Source: an uncultured Porphyromonas sp.
GTDB lineage: Bacteria; Bacteroidota; Bacteroidia; Bacteroidales; Porphyromonadaceae
Length of the DNA stretch: 53,843 bases
Assembly (NCBI GenBank): GCA_902490315.1
Contig: CABUDK010000005.1
Span: 1 to 53,843, forward strand
Reading direction: 5' to 3'
A model generated the notes under the pieces. That model was not told the origin of the DNA. It saw nothing but the letters and a program-made list of their open reading frames with translations, and made no database searches. How positions within the stretch are numbered: the first letter of the stretch is position 1; the number at the start of each line of letters is the position of its first letter. This document shows, one piece after another, positions 24,569 to 33,759 of the stretch. A program made the translations under genes and the position numbers.

Positions 24569-25768
24569 CTACGGGAGAGTCACTTTGTCGAGGATGCCGG
24601 TGAGGTAGGCTATCGCTAGCCCGTAGTTGGTCATCGGCACCTGCTGAGCCGTGGCGAGGTCTTGGCGGGAGACGAGCATGCGACGGTTGAACATGCAAGA
24701 ACCGCAGTGGATGACGAGGTCATAGTGCGTGAGATCCTCGGGGAAGTCTCGACCCGAGACATGCTCGATGGTGAGCGTCTCGCCGATGCGCTTACGTAGG
24801 AGGCGGGGTAGCTTGACGGTGCCGATATCCTCGCCCTCGGGAGCGTGGGTGCAAGCCTCCGCTATGAGCAGACGGCTGGAGGGTGTGAGCCGACCAATGG
24901 CTGATGCGCCTGCAACAAGTCGCTCGAGGTCGCCACGCTGGGCACTCATGAGGATAGAGAAAGAGGTGAGTCTGCATCCCTCTGGAACTAGTGGCTCGAC
25001 GGATGCGAAGACCTGTGAGTCGGTGATGATGAGATGAGGCGAAGCTGCCAGCTGTGATAGGGCTGCGGGGAGCTGCTCTGGAGTGACACATAGCGCGTGA
25101 CAACCTCTGTCTAGCAGCGCACGAATGGTCTGTACCTGTGGCAAGATCAGTCGTCCTGCGGGTGCTGCGCTGTCTTGTGGCATCACGAGGAGTACGAGGT
25201 CGCCCGTTTCGCAGAGATTACCTAGGAGCGAGGGCTCTGGCTCGGATTCGTCGCGGAGCGTCAGCTTAATCACCTCAAGTAAGGTGTCGAGGCTCTCTTC
25301 ATCGTCCTGACGAAGCGTGAGCGGGGCATGGCCGAAGCACTGAGTGATCTCCTCTTGTCGCTCTAGCCAAGAGCTTTGTTCCGGAAGATCGGCACGAGCG
25401 ATGATCGGGAGCGTCGGCACGTTAGCCTTTCGCAAAGCCGCTATGATGGGCGTGTCGAGAGACTCCTCACGACTGAGTAAGTAGAGAACTAGATCGGCAG
25501 AGCGCAGTACTTGCTGCGTGACCCGCTGTCGCTCGGCACCGAGAGCGGTGTCGTCGGCTAGTCCTGGGGTGTCGACCAATAGGACGGGTCCCACGCTGGG
25601 CAGCTCGAAGAGCTTCTCCACGCTGTCGGTCGTGGTGCCAGCTTGGTCGGACACGAGTGACCGCTCTTGTCGTAGCAAGCGGTTGAAGAGCGTAGACTTG
25701 CCACTATTGACCTGCCCTACGAGGAGGAGTCGCTTACGTTCGCTAGTGCCTTTTTCTCTTAGAGCCAT
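24569..25768 (-). CDS. hydF: [FeFe] hydrogenase H-cluster maturation GTPase HydF
   Basis: A 399-residue scaffold GTPase that assembles the diiron subcluster and delivers it to apo-hydrogenase. The N-terminal GTPase domain has the P-loop GQVNSGKS (residues 18-25), the DTPGLADD switch and a PIIARADLP-type G4 region. The C-terminal cluster domain shows CTH (306-308) followed after exactly 46 residues by CGSC (355-358), the CxH-x46-CxxC iron-sulfur motif of HydF. It is last in hydA-hydE-hydG-hydF, 12 bases after hydG, and its transcript should end in the repeat-borne hairpin. Confidence 0.97.
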   Translation of the reverse strand: MALREKGTSERKRLLLVGQVNSGKSTLFNRLLRQERSLVSDQAGTTTDSVEKLFELPSVGPVLLVDTPGLADDTALGAERQRVTQQVLRSADLVLYLLSREESLDTPIIAALRKANVPTLPIIARADLPEQSSWLERQEEITQCFGHAPLTLRQDDEESLDTLLEVIKLTLRDESEPEPSLLGNLCETGDLVLLVMPQDSAAPAGRLILPQVQTIRALLDRGCHALCVTPEQLPAALSQLAASPHLIITDSQVFASVEPLVPEGCRLTSFSILMSAQRGDLERLVAGASAIGRLTPSSRLLIAEACTHAPEGEDIGTVKLPRLLRKRIGETLTIEHVSGRDFPEDLTHYDLVIHCGSCMFNRRMLVSRQDLATAQQVPMTNYGLAIAYLTGILDKVTLP

Positions 25769-25780
25769 ATCCTTTGTTCA

Positions 25781-27199
25781 TTAAAAGCGGAAGTCACGCT
25801 CTCCCGCTTGAATCTGCTGGAGACGCTGCTGAGCGATGGCTCGGACTCGCTCGTTGGGGATCGTGGGGAGTTGCTGCGAGATCATCTCTAGTCCCAGCTC
25901 ACGGGTTGTAGGTGAGGCGTAATCCTCTAGGTACTCCTGCAGCGTGAGCATGGCATTAGGCCCGCAGCAGTTGGAGATCTGACCACTCTTGCAGAGCGAC
26001 ATGAAGCGGTCGCCAGTACGTCCCTCGCGATAGCAAGCGGTGCAGAAGCTCGGTATGTGTCCCTGCTGGAGAAGCCAGTAGACCACCTCATCGAGTGTGC
26101 GTGGATCGCTCACCTCAAACTGCTCTGAGTGGGCTGCCTCTGTCGTCTGCGCATAGCCTCCCACAGAGGTGCGGGAGCCTCCGCTGATCTGCGACACGCC
26201 TACGTGGAGTGCTCGCTGGCGTACTGCCTCGCGCTCACGGGTCGAAACGATGATACCGGTGTAGGGTACCGCTAGTCGGGCCACCGCTATAATATGGAGG
26301 AAGGTATCGTCGGGGATTGCCTCGGGGAAGGAGTCGAGCGAGATGTCGTCGGCTGGGCAGATGCGCGGCACGCTGATCGTGTGAGGACCTACACCAAAAG
26401 TCGCCTCCAGATGCTCTGCATGCATCATCAGTCCGACGAAGTCATAGCGATAGGTACTCAAGCCAAAGAGCACGCCCAGACCTACATCGTCGATACCACC
26501 TTGCATCGCTCTATCCATCGACTCGGTATGATAGGCGTAGTCACTCTTAGGACCTCTCGGGTGTAGCTCCTCGTAGTGCTCCTTGTGGTAAGTCTCCTGA
26601 AAGAGGATGTAGGTGCCGATGCCTGCCTCGTGAAGCATACGATACTCCTCGACAGTGGTTGCGGCAATGTTGACATTGACACGACGGATAGCCCCGTTCT
26701 TATGATGTATGGAGTAGATCGTCTGGATCGACTCCAGGATATATTCGATCGGGTTGTTGCGTGGGTCTTCGCCTGCCTCGAGAGCGAGACGCTTGTGTCC
26801 CATATCTTGTAGTGCGATCACCTCCTGCCGTATCTGCTCCTGAGTCAGCTTGTGACGTGGAATGGTACGGTTCTTGGCGTGGTAAGGACAGTAGACGCAG
26901 CCATTGATACAATAGTTAGAGAGGTAGAGCGGAGCAAAGAGTACGATGCGCTTACCATAGAAGCGTAGCTTGATCTGCTCGGCCAGTTGTGCTACTCGTT
27001 GTCGTGTCGCAGGATCCTCAGCGAGGAGCAGTACGGCAGCCTCTCGGTGATCTAGTCCACGCATCTCCGCAGCCTTGCGTAGGATGTCGGAGATCACCTT
27101 CTCATCATCTTTGTGTTGCTCCGCATAGCGGAGGGTGTCGATGATTTCATCATGATTGATGAAGTCACAGGCATCGTGCGATTGCTTATTGTAACTCAT
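25781..27199 (-). CDS. hydG: [FeFe] hydrogenase H-cluster radical SAM maturase HydG
   Basis: A 472-residue radical SAM tyrosine lyase that makes the CO and cyanide ligands of the H-cluster. The radical SAM motif is CINGCVYC (Cys 97, 101 and 104; CX3CX2C). The C-terminal auxiliary cluster motif, CTAC to Cys 412, is exactly CX2CX22C, which separates HydG from ThiH. Other conserved pieces are LEAGEDPRNNPIEYI and ILFQETYHKEHYEELHP. It follows hydE by 12 bases and precedes hydF by 12 bases. Confidence 0.97.
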   Translation of the reverse strand: MSYNKQSHDACDFINHDEIIDTLRYAEQHKDDEKVISDILRKAAEMRGLDHREAAVLLLAEDPATRQRVAQLAEQIKLRFYGKRIVLFAPLYLSNYCINGCVYCPYHAKNRTIPRHKLTQEQIRQEVIALQDMGHKRLALEAGEDPRNNPIEYILESIQTIYSIHHKNGAIRRVNVNIAATTVEEYRMLHEAGIGTYILFQETYHKEHYEELHPRGPKSDYAYHTESMDRAMQGGIDDVGLGVLFGLSTYRYDFVGLMMHAEHLEATFGVGPHTISVPRICPADDISLDSFPEAIPDDTFLHIIAVARLAVPYTGIIVSTREREAVRQRALHVGVSQISGGSRTSVGGYAQTTEAAHSEQFEVSDPRTLDEVVYWLLQQGHIPSFCTACYREGRTGDRFMSLCKSGQISNCCGPNAMLTLQEYLEDYASPTTRELGLEMISQQLPTIPNERVRAIAQQRLQQIQAGERDFRF

Positions 27200-27211
27200 A
27201 CTTTCACTTTC

Positions 27212-28261
27212 TTAGCTGGTAGGAGCGTCTCCACGCCCCCAGTCTAGTTGGTAACCTATCGTGTCAAGCTGTGCCTGTAGGAGGGCGACACCCTCGGCAG
27301 CCTCAGAGCCTGAGTAGGCTTTGTTGTTATAGAGAGCGTAGTCTGCTCTATGGTTTAATGGTGATAGGTTGGGCATCACCACGTTACATCCTGATCGTAT
27401 GGCGGCTAGGCGCCCCTCAGGGTGGAGCGTCGCAACAGCTGTCGTGGCGGGTATCAGAGCCCGTGGGTTGAGGAGCCGACAGAGTGCGAGGAAGCGAAGC
27501 GTCATGGACAAGCTCCCTGCAGGGTATGCCCCTAGAGGCGTATCTTCATGAGGGATGAAAGGACCAACGCCTATCATTGCAGGCTGTAAGCGACGGATGA
27601 AGTCTAAGTCTTGCGCTAAGTGTGCCGTCGTTTGGCCTGGCGAACCAACCATGATGCCCGTCCCCACTTGGTAGCCAATCTGCTTAAGGTCCCGGAGGGC
27701 TTGTAGTCGATGCTCCTGCGCCATCGTGCTGGGGTGTAGGCTTTGGTAATGCTCCTTGTTGTAAGTCTCGTGACGCAACAGGTAGCGGTTGGCACCAGCT
27801 CGGTAGAGAGCCTCGTACTCCTCATACTCCATCTCTCCGAGTGAGAGCGTGATGGCACACTCTGGATAGCTAGAGCGGATCCTATGTACGAGCGAGAGCA
27901 GGCGCTCTCCTCGCCAATAGGGGTCTTCGCCACCCTGTAGCACGAAGGTGCGAAAGCCTATATCGTATCCTCTCGCACAGGCCGACAGTACCTCATCGGC
28001 AGTAAGCCGATAGCGGGTAACACGCTCATTGGTAGAGCGTATGCCACAGTAGTAGCAGTCGTTGCGACAGACGTTTGAGATCTCGATAAGACCTCGCAGA
28101 TAGATCCTCCGTCCGAAGTGCTGCTCCGCAATAGCTTCGGCACGCACCTGAAGCTCATGCTCGAGGTGCGTGTCGTTACTGTCTAATAGAGCCTTCAGCT
28201 CAGGGATGGAGGCTGCTGTTACTTGGTCCAGCGTATCACTCCTTCTCTTTGTAGTTGGCAT
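27212..28261 (-). CDS. hydE: [FeFe] hydrogenase H-cluster radical SAM maturase HydE
   Basis: A 349-residue radical SAM enzyme acting on the HydG-derived Fe(CO)2(CN)cysteine synthon. The cluster motif CRNDCYYC is at Cys 65, 69 and 72. RTFVLQGGEDPYW and LRHETYNKEHYQSLHP are typical HydE segments. The frame is open to 28330, but that extension lies inside hydA. The ATG at 28261 starts the recognisable protein and overlaps the hydA end by 26 bases, which implies translational coupling. BtrN- or PylB-like relatives are ruled out by context with hydG and hydF. Confidence 0.96.
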   Translation of the reverse strand: MPTTKRRSDTLDQVTAASIPELKALLDSNDTHLEHELQVRAEAIAEQHFGRRIYLRGLIEISNVCRNDCYYCGIRSTNERVTRYRLTADEVLSACARGYDIGFRTFVLQGGEDPYWRGERLLSLVHRIRSSYPECAITLSLGEMEYEEYEALYRAGANRYLLRHETYNKEHYQSLHPSTMAQEHRLQALRDLKQIGYQVGTGIMVGSPGQTTAHLAQDLDFIRRLQPAMIGVGPFIPHEDTPLGAYPAGSLSMTLRFLALCRLLNPRALIPATTAVATLHPEGRLAAIRSGCNVVMPNLSPLNHRADYALYNNKAYSGSEAAEGVALLQAQLDTIGYQLDWGRGDAPTS

Positions 28262-29735
28262 AGGTGAGGTCGATCTTCTCCACCTCTTTGAGTAGCTGGC
28301 GACGACCAGCGAGTATGTCGTTGAAGGCACTTGGACCTGTCACGCATCCACCGAGACAAGCCATCACCTCGACAAACTGGGTGTCGGCCTTGCCACGCTT
28401 GCCGTAGGCCTTGAGCTTGGCAACAGCCTTCTTGTCTAGACCTGCGATCTCCTCAGCTGTGAGACGACCTACGAAGTCCTTGTACTCCTCCGTATTGCTC
28501 AGATAGGAGATGACAGCATCCTTGACACCGCCATTACGAGCGAAGGCGTGTGCCTCACGTACCGACTCGACGGTTGGTTTGTAGCCCTCTACCGTGTTGA
28601 TGTCTATATCTAGTCCCTCTAGGATAGAGCCTAGCTCCTCAAAGGTAACCACCATATCGACATCCACGTTGGGACGCTTGATCTCCTTGCGCTTAGCCAC
28701 ACAAGGACCAAAGAAGACGATCTTGCTATCGGGGTAAAGCTTGCGTGCACGCTCTGCCGTGTAGACCATCGGCGAGTGTGAGCTAGAGACAAAAGGCTTG
28801 AGCCCAGGAGCATGCTTATCCACCAGCTCGTAGAAGGAGGGACAGCACGAAGTGGTCATAAAGGCTTGGCCAGCTTCGATCTTCTCCACAAGCTCCTTAC
28901 CCTCATGACTCACAGTGTCCATAGCACCCTGAGCCACCTCGATGACATCGTGGAAGCCTATCTTCTTGATCGCTCCATAGACCTGCTCACGGGTTGCCTT
29001 AAACTGACCTAGGATAGCAGGAGCCACGATAGCTACGACTTGCTCACCACGCTCTATAGCTCCTAGTACATCAAAGACTTGCGAGATCTCAAAGATCGCA
29101 CCAAAAGGACAAGCATTCAGACAGGAGCCACAGTAGATACACTTAGACTCGTCAATATGCTCTATGCCATCCTCGTCCTTGCTGATCGCACCTACAGGAC
29201 ACGACTCCTCGCAAGGCACTGGTATGTAGACGATCGCATGATAGGGGCAGTTCTTGTGGCACTGACCGCAGCTGATGCAGACATCGTGATCGATTTGTGC
29301 CTGACCATTCTTCTTGAATGAGATACAGCTCTTCGGGCAGTTGCTCGAGCAGGCACGGCTCACACAACCACGGCAGAGATTAGACACCTCATAGTTGATC
29401 TGTACGCACGAGGTACAGGCCTCATCGATGACGCAGAGCACATTCTCCTTCGTCGGCTGTGGCCGATGCAGTGCCGTGTGAGCATACTCAGACAGCGGGG
29501 TCAGCTCATCCTGCTCATCCTGCATATCAAAGCCTAGGAGAGGAAACATCTTATACTTCCATACGGCACGCTCCTTATGAGGGCAGCAACGTCCCAGCAC
29601 ATTGCGCTTCTTACGAGGACTCAGCTCCAGCGGGATCCGGTCTATCGTTTTAATCAATTGGTCTTGACGCCATCTAGCCACCATGGTCGAGAGGAGCTTA
29701 TGGCGCACGATCATTACATTGTTTATATAGGTCAT
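28236..29735 (-). CDS. hydA: Monomeric [FeFe] hydrogenase, group B-like
   Basis: A 499-residue iron-only hydrogenase producing or consuming H2 with a ferredoxin-type electron partner. Residues about 50-135 are a cysteine-rich N-terminal region of unusual spacing. Two 4Fe-4S ferredoxin motifs follow (CISCGQCHKNCP at 153-164, CIYCGSCLNACP at 199-210). The H-cluster motifs are L1 TSCCPSF (Cys 297, 298), L2 GPCVAKRKE (Cys 345) and L3 MACLGGCVTGP (Cys 460, 464). L1 has Phe where group A has Trp, L2 has GPC instead of MPC, and L3 lacks the GGG-QP end. These differences fit the group B enzymes of Bacteroides relatives. There is no signal peptide, so a cytosolic location is likely. Confidence 0.94.
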   Translation of the reverse strand: MTYINNVMIVRHKLLSTMVARWRQDQLIKTIDRIPLELSPRKKRNVLGRCCPHKERAVWKYKMFPLLGFDMQDEQDELTPLSEYAHTALHRPQPTKENVLCVIDEACTSCVQINYEVSNLCRGCVSRACSSNCPKSCISFKKNGQAQIDHDVCISCGQCHKNCPYHAIVYIPVPCEESCPVGAISKDEDGIEHIDESKCIYCGSCLNACPFGAIFEISQVFDVLGAIERGEQVVAIVAPAILGQFKATREQVYGAIKKIGFHDVIEVAQGAMDTVSHEGKELVEKIEAGQAFMTTSCCPSFYELVDKHAPGLKPFVSSSHSPMVYTAERARKLYPDSKIVFFGPCVAKRKEIKRPNVDVDMVVTFEELGSILEGLDIDINTVEGYKPTVESVREAHAFARNGGVKDAVISYLSNTEEYKDFVGRLTAEEIAGLDKKAVAKLKAYGKRGKADTQFVEVMACLGGCVTGPSAFNDILAGRRQLLKEVEKIDLTYANYKEKE

Positions 29736-29797
29736 ACGATCAAGTGATATTTAAGCTTTTGACCCGCGCTGCACTGGTCGGATCTCTAAATGCTCCA

Positions 29798-29805
29798 CAA
29801 AGATA
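29798..29805 (-). promoter_or_regulatory. -7 box TATCTTTG for the hydrogenase operon
   Basis: Exact consensus on the minus strand, 62 bases before the hydA ATG. It implies an untranslated leader of about 55 bases. Confidence 0.65.
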
Positions 29806-29948
29806 CGATTAATATCTCAATCAATCACTACATATTGCTAGTCACGCATGGCAAAATACCTTACTCTTGTGAGTCTCCCATGGTAGAGCGACTAGGAAGC
29901 TATCGAATAAAGCGATCGTTTCTCATGATGCCACCACATATCGACAGA

Positions 29949-29985
29949 CAAAAAAGAAGAGCCTCACCCTCACGGATGAAGCTCT
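29949..29985 (-). terminator. Terminator of the tRNA-Gln-Gln-Val operon
   Basis: A 12-bp stem (29958-29969 with 29974-29985) and a 4-base loop. On the minus strand it is followed by TCTTTTTTG. Confidence 0.85.
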
Positions 29986-30020
29986 CTCAGGTCTGTTCAA
30001 AAAGATGATGTGTGTAAAAG

Positions 30021-30095
30021 TGGGCCCAATAGGATTCGAACCTATGACCCTCTGTTTGTAAGACAGATGCTCTAAACCAGCTGAGCTATGGGCCC
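30021..30095 (-). tRNA. tRNA-Val (anticodon TAC)
   Basis: A 75-base cloverleaf on the minus strand: acceptor GGGCCCA/TGGGCCC, D arm AGCTCAGCTGGTTTAGAGC, anticodon loop CTTACAA with TAC, T arm ATAGGTTCGAATCCTAT, discriminator A. It is last in the three-tRNA operon. Confidence 0.97.
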
Positions 30096-30151
30096 TTTCA
30101 TATATCTAGCTCCCCGAGATACTTTAGCGACAGTGTAAGTGTGATAGGCAG

Positions 30152-30222
30152 TTGTCCTACAAGGATTCGAACCTTGACAAACAGGACCAGAATCTGTTGT
30201 GCTACCATTACACCATAGGACA
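30152..30222 (-). tRNA. tRNA-Gln (anticodon CTG)
   Basis: Acceptor TGTCCTA/TAGGACA, D arm GTGTAATGGTAGCAC, loop TTCTGGT with CTG, T arm AAGGTTCGAATCCTT. The base pair next to the anticodon loop (31-39) is A-C, a mismatch; the sister tRNA-Gln has G-T there. Confidence 0.95.
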
Positions 30223-30364
30223 ATCTGTATCAACTTACTGTCGATTAGCTCGTCACCATCGTGTGTGACACCCAATCACAGAGTCTCCCTAGAGAGGAGT
30301 AAATGCTTTGTATTACGATATTGTAGTAAAGAGCTGAACCTTTGTCCGCCCCCTGCGGGAGTCG

Positions 30365-30436
30365 TTGTCCCACAAGGATTCGAACCTTGACTGACAGAAC
30401 CAAAACCTGTAGTGCTAGCCATTACACCATGGGACA
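30365..30436 (-). tRNA. tRNA-Gln (anticodon TTG)
   Basis: Acceptor TGTCCCA/TGGGACA, D arm GTGTAATGGCTAGCAC, loop TTTTGGT with TTG, T arm AAGGTTCGAATCCTT. It is first in the operon, about 46 bases from the promoter box; 142 bases of untyped spacer separate it from the CTG tRNA. Confidence 0.96.
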
Positions 30437-30481
30437 AATCCTTTTACTACCGACAGACACTTCTGTCATCGTTTGTGAGTG

Positions 30482-30489
30482 CAAAGGTA
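30482..30489 (-). promoter_or_regulatory. -7 box TACCTTTG for the tRNA-Gln-Gln-Val operon
   Basis: Exact consensus on the minus strand upstream of the first tRNA-Gln, with TTTGG at 30502-30506 in a plausible -33 position. Confidence 0.75.
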
Positions 30490-30593
30490 GAAAGAAAAAA
30501 CCAAACCACCAAATAATCCACAGAAAAACTTTTGGCATGCACCTTAAATCCGAGGTGAAAACTTGAGGAAGAGGGGAATGTCGCCCCATGATG

Positions 30594-30627
30594 AAAGAAA
30601 GGGGGGCAAGATTGATCTTGCCCCCCT
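30594..30627 (-). terminator. Terminator after the Ig-like lipoprotein gene
   Basis: A 12-bp inverted repeat GGGGGGCAAGAT/ATCTTGCCCCCC (30601-30626). On the minus strand it is followed by TTTCTTTC. Confidence 0.8.
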
Positions 30628-30661
30628 CATCTTATGTGGCCAGATAAGTAAGCCTCTGTAC

Positions 30662-31789
30662 TTACATACTGATTATCGGAGTCATACGAACGTAGATGTC
30701 TTCGACTTTGCTTCCAGAGTCATCGGTGCGAGTTTTGTAGAACATCCGCACCATGTAGGGTAGCGTGGGATGGACATCCTCAAAGTAGTGGCTGCCATCC
30801 TGATCCACCTGCAGTTCGGGAGGACTATTGGGGTCTATCTCAAAGCCTACATCCTCTAAAAGACCAACCCAAATGAGCTCAAACATTCCCTCGAGCTGAT
30901 CCAAGTAAATCCCCTCTAGGTACGGCATCTCACCACCTCCAGGGTTGATAACGTAAGCGATATGTGAATAGGCCATCGTGAAGCGACCTTCCTTAGCATT
31001 CTTGTCGATAAACCAGATTGCTTTGTGCTCCTCGTCGAGGTGATCAAACAGGTAGTTGGTGTTTGACTCCATGAGATTCTTGAGCTCCTCTTGAAGGTCC
31101 CACACCTTGTCAAGCTTGTCTGGAACGAAGATAGTCTTCTTGCCAGAGTTCTTGAGGAATGTGCCTGTTAGACTTTTATCCTCCACGGTAAGCTCGAAGG
31201 TCGCCTTGGCGCTCCCTGCTGAGACTTCTAGCGTATAGGTGCCTGCAGCAAGACCCGTCACTTTGTGCCCTGCGATCTGGACCTTGTCACTCTCCGAAGT
31301 GGAGATTGCAAAGTCAGATGCAGGCTCTGTTGTGACAACCACATCGACACCATTCCCTTGTTGTGTCCCGAAGACGACTGCACGACCCACTGGTACATTG
31401 ATCGATGTAGGGGAGAGTGTTAGCTTTTGCTCCGGCTTGTTGTTAGAAGCTTGTACCTCGACAATCAGGGTCGCATGCTGTGTGCCTGCTGTTACGGTGA
31501 CGGAGGCTTTGCCCGCGGCAAGGCCCTTGATGGTTTTACCATTTATTTGGGCGATCTGCCCATTATCTACTGACAGTGTGAAGTCTTCTCCAGCTGGCAG
31601 TGTGACCTCGACAGCACCTCCCTCACCGGCACGTGTCAGCGTAATTTCCTCGCCGACGGCAATAGAGACCGTCGTCTTAGATAGGGTTAAGCTCTCTGCT
31701 TGAGGCTTTGGGTCTTGACACCCAACGAGGAGAATGAGCGCTGAGAGCAGTACCCCGAGGCTCCATCTGCAATTCTTTTTCATATACAA
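30662..31789 (-). CDS. Ig-like-domain lipoprotein of the surface cluster
   Basis: A 375-residue lipoprotein (lipobox LVGC, Cys 24; an alternative start is Met 3). Residues about 30-112 and 120-203 are two bacterial Ig-like repeats, each starting with a LTLS-type strand and ending GLAAGKASVTV or GLAAGTYTLEV. The C-terminal region (about 212-375) is acidic and of unknown function. The stretch WFIDKNAKEGRFTMAY to LLEDVGF weakly follows the pattern of the domain shared by the lipoprotein at 34038 and the exported protein at 41076. It is last in the six-gene minus-strand surface cluster and is followed by a strong terminator. Confidence 0.82.
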   Translation of the reverse strand: MYMKKNCRWSLGVLLSALILLVGCQDPKPQAESLTLSKTTVSIAVGEEITLTRAGEGGAVEVTLPAGEDFTLSVDNGQIAQINGKTIKGLAAGKASVTVTAGTQHATLIVEVQASNNKPEQKLTLSPTSINVPVGRAVVFGTQQGNGVDVVVTTEPASDFAISTSESDKVQIAGHKVTGLAAGTYTLEVSAGSAKATFELTVEDKSLTGTFLKNSGKKTIFVPDKLDKVWDLQEELKNLMESNTNYLFDHLDEEHKAIWFIDKNAKEGRFTMAYSHIAYVINPGGGEMPYLEGIYLDQLEGMFELIWVGLLEDVGFEIDPNSPPELQVDQDGSHYFEDVHPTLPYMVRMFYKTRTDDSGSKVEDIYVRMTPIISM

Positions 31790-31854
31790 ATAAGCTGTTG
31801 TGTGATTCTAATAGCGTGAGCCTTGTTGCTGTACAACAAGCTCACGGGTTAACA

Positions 31855-33759
31855 TTAGCGAAGTGTACCCTTGTAGGCAACACCCTCTACATATACGATA
31901 ACATTACCTGTGTAGTCTACACGGATATTGTCTCCAGCACGATAGCTACCCATTAGGAGCAGGCGCCCATCAGCACTGTATAGTGCTACAGTGGCATCGT
32001 AGACGATGGTAAGTCCCTCAGCGGTAAAGCGTACGGGAGCTGTCTCAGCTAGGATCTCCTGGGTACTCGTGACGATCTTACCTACGAGAGGAATCTCCTT
32101 GGTGGCATTCATATTGATCCCTTCACCCTTGGCCGTTAGGACAAGCTTTGCCTCGAGAGTGGTCTCCTTAGTTCCCTTGAGGGTGACCTGGATCGTACCT
32201 CCCATGGCGGGTATACCGAGCTTGTCTAGCTCAAAGAGATCCTTATCACGACCTACGACCTCAGCTGTAATACGTGAGATGATATTCTCTCCCGTGACGA
32301 CAATGGCCTTGACTAGCTTAGAGTCCTTATTGACAGAGCCGAAGTCTATCTGCTCTAGGTCTGTAGTGATCACAGGTGCTGGGATCTCTTCAGCAGAGAG
32401 CTTGACATTATCTAGTAGGATAGTCAGCGTCTTGCGCTCTGCCTCATCCTCTGGAGAGTCATCACCGACATACTCAAAGACGAAGTAGCTATCCTTGCCA
32501 TCAGACTCGATGGGGATAGAAAGCGGAGTCGACTTATATGCGATACCATCGGTAGGCTCTGTGGGGATTATCGACTTCAGGAGTGATATGAGTTTGCCCT
32601 GCTTGTTAAAGCGCTTGATAAGGAATTCTCCACCCTTCGCGCTACCTACTCGATAGTCGGCTGTCAGGACGGTCTTGTAGTTGCTCCCGGGCACCTTGAC
32701 TAGAGGGGTGATAAGTGCTGAGCGTGCCTTCAGACCAGTGCCAGCAACTTCGATAGACATAACGGGCTCGTCATCGTAAGGCATAGCGCGCTGCCAGTGT
32801 ACCTCATCCTCGAAGGCGATCTCACGCCAGCCAGCGAGTAGCGGATCATTGGTAAATGTCTCACTGAGGGTCTCAGTAGGAGTAGCGTTAGGGTCTAAGC
32901 CGTAGGGGTTCTCGGGGTCTACACCGACACCCGTCAGTGGGATGTCGAGAGCTAGATCGCCAGAGGTGATGTGTAGTGTAGCCTCGAACTTACCAGCAGT
33001 GGCTGGTGTAAACTCTAAGGTGAGTGTGTGTTGATCTCCATTGTTGGTCATCTCTGCTACCTTAAAGGCATCCTTGCCTGCACCCTGAATCTCAGTAGCA
33101 ATAGGAGCCGTCAGATTAGTCCCGACGATCTCGACACGGCTTACAGAGGTGTAACCAATATTGACTCTGCGGAAGTCTACCGACTTAACATCAGATACGA
33201 GTGTAGGCTCTCCTTGCTTTTGAGAGACTACGAGGTTGTTGATGAAAACGCCCTTACAGTTGCCAGCATCAGTGTTGTTGAGCGTCTCAATACGGATAGC
33301 CGTAGTACTCTGTCCACCAGTGAAGGAAAACGTGTAAGTCTCCCACTCATCTTCACGATACTTAGTGGGTATATACTCCTGAGCGGAACCATCGTTGCCT
33401 ACGATAGACACCTTGAGAATGCCAGATCCGTCAGTGTTACTACCCTTGATCTGTAGTGTCACGTCAAAGGCTCCAGCATTGTCCGATAGATCCAGTTCCT
33501 TGAGCTCAAAAGAGCCAACACTTGTGCCTGAAGGGCTACCAGCGAGGATGGCGTGATCAGCTTGGTAGAGATTCTTTGGCGAAAGGATGTTTTCATTGCC
33601 TTGCCAGCGAGAGAGCATTGCGAAGCGCGGGTTCTTCGTATTGCTGCCCGATGTGATCTCGTCGAAAGTCTCCTCCAGGACGACCGTCTGCGCTGTCACT
33701 CCCAGAGGAAGGAGCAGGAGGGCTATCAGAGATAGCCAGTAAGTGGTAATTCTCTTCAT
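31855..33759 (-). CDS. Exported multi-domain surface protein with T9SS-like C-terminus
   Basis: A 634-residue protein with a signal peptide (LIALLLLPLGVTAQ). Residues about 25-185 are a jelly-roll-like module opening VVLEETFDE. Two copies of an ASH-like immunoglobulin repeat follow: KSVDFRRVNIGYTSVSRVEIVG at about 192 and EQIDFGSVNKDSKLVKAIVV at about 470, each ending in IPLTGVG or IPLVGKI. Between them lies a second jelly-roll-like module. The last 70 residues (TIVYDATVALYSADGRLL to VYVEGVAYKGTLR) resemble a type IX secretion C-terminal domain. Surface attachment is inferred; ligand unknown. Confidence 0.8.
   Translation of the reverse strand: MKRITTYWLSLIALLLLPLGVTAQTVVLEETFDEITSGSNTKNPRFAMLSRWQGNENILSPKNLYQADHAILAGSPSGTSVGSFELKELDLSDNAGAFDVTLQIKGSNTDGSGILKVSIVGNDGSAQEYIPTKYREDEWETYTFSFTGGQSTTAIRIETLNNTDAGNCKGVFINNLVVSQKQGEPTLVSDVKSVDFRRVNIGYTSVSRVEIVGTNLTAPIATEIQGAGKDAFKVAEMTNNGDQHTLTLEFTPATAGKFEATLHITSGDLALDIPLTGVGVDPENPYGLDPNATPTETLSETFTNDPLLAGWREIAFEDEVHWQRAMPYDDEPVMSIEVAGTGLKARSALITPLVKVPGSNYKTVLTADYRVGSAKGGEFLIKRFNKQGKLISLLKSIIPTEPTDGIAYKSTPLSIPIESDGKDSYFVFEYVGDDSPEDEAERKTLTILLDNVKLSAEEIPAPVITTDLEQIDFGSVNKDSKLVKAIVVTGENIISRITAEVVGRDKDLFELDKLGIPAMGGTIQVTLKGTKETTLEAKLVLTAKGEGINMNATKEIPLVGKIVTSTQEILAETAPVRFTAEGLTIVYDATVALYSADGRLLLMGSYRAGDNIRVDYTGNVIVYVEGVAYKGTLR

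Noticed and set aside
28262..28330. Longer HydE start
   Set aside because: The additional residues lie wholly within the hydA coding region and do not resemble HydE.
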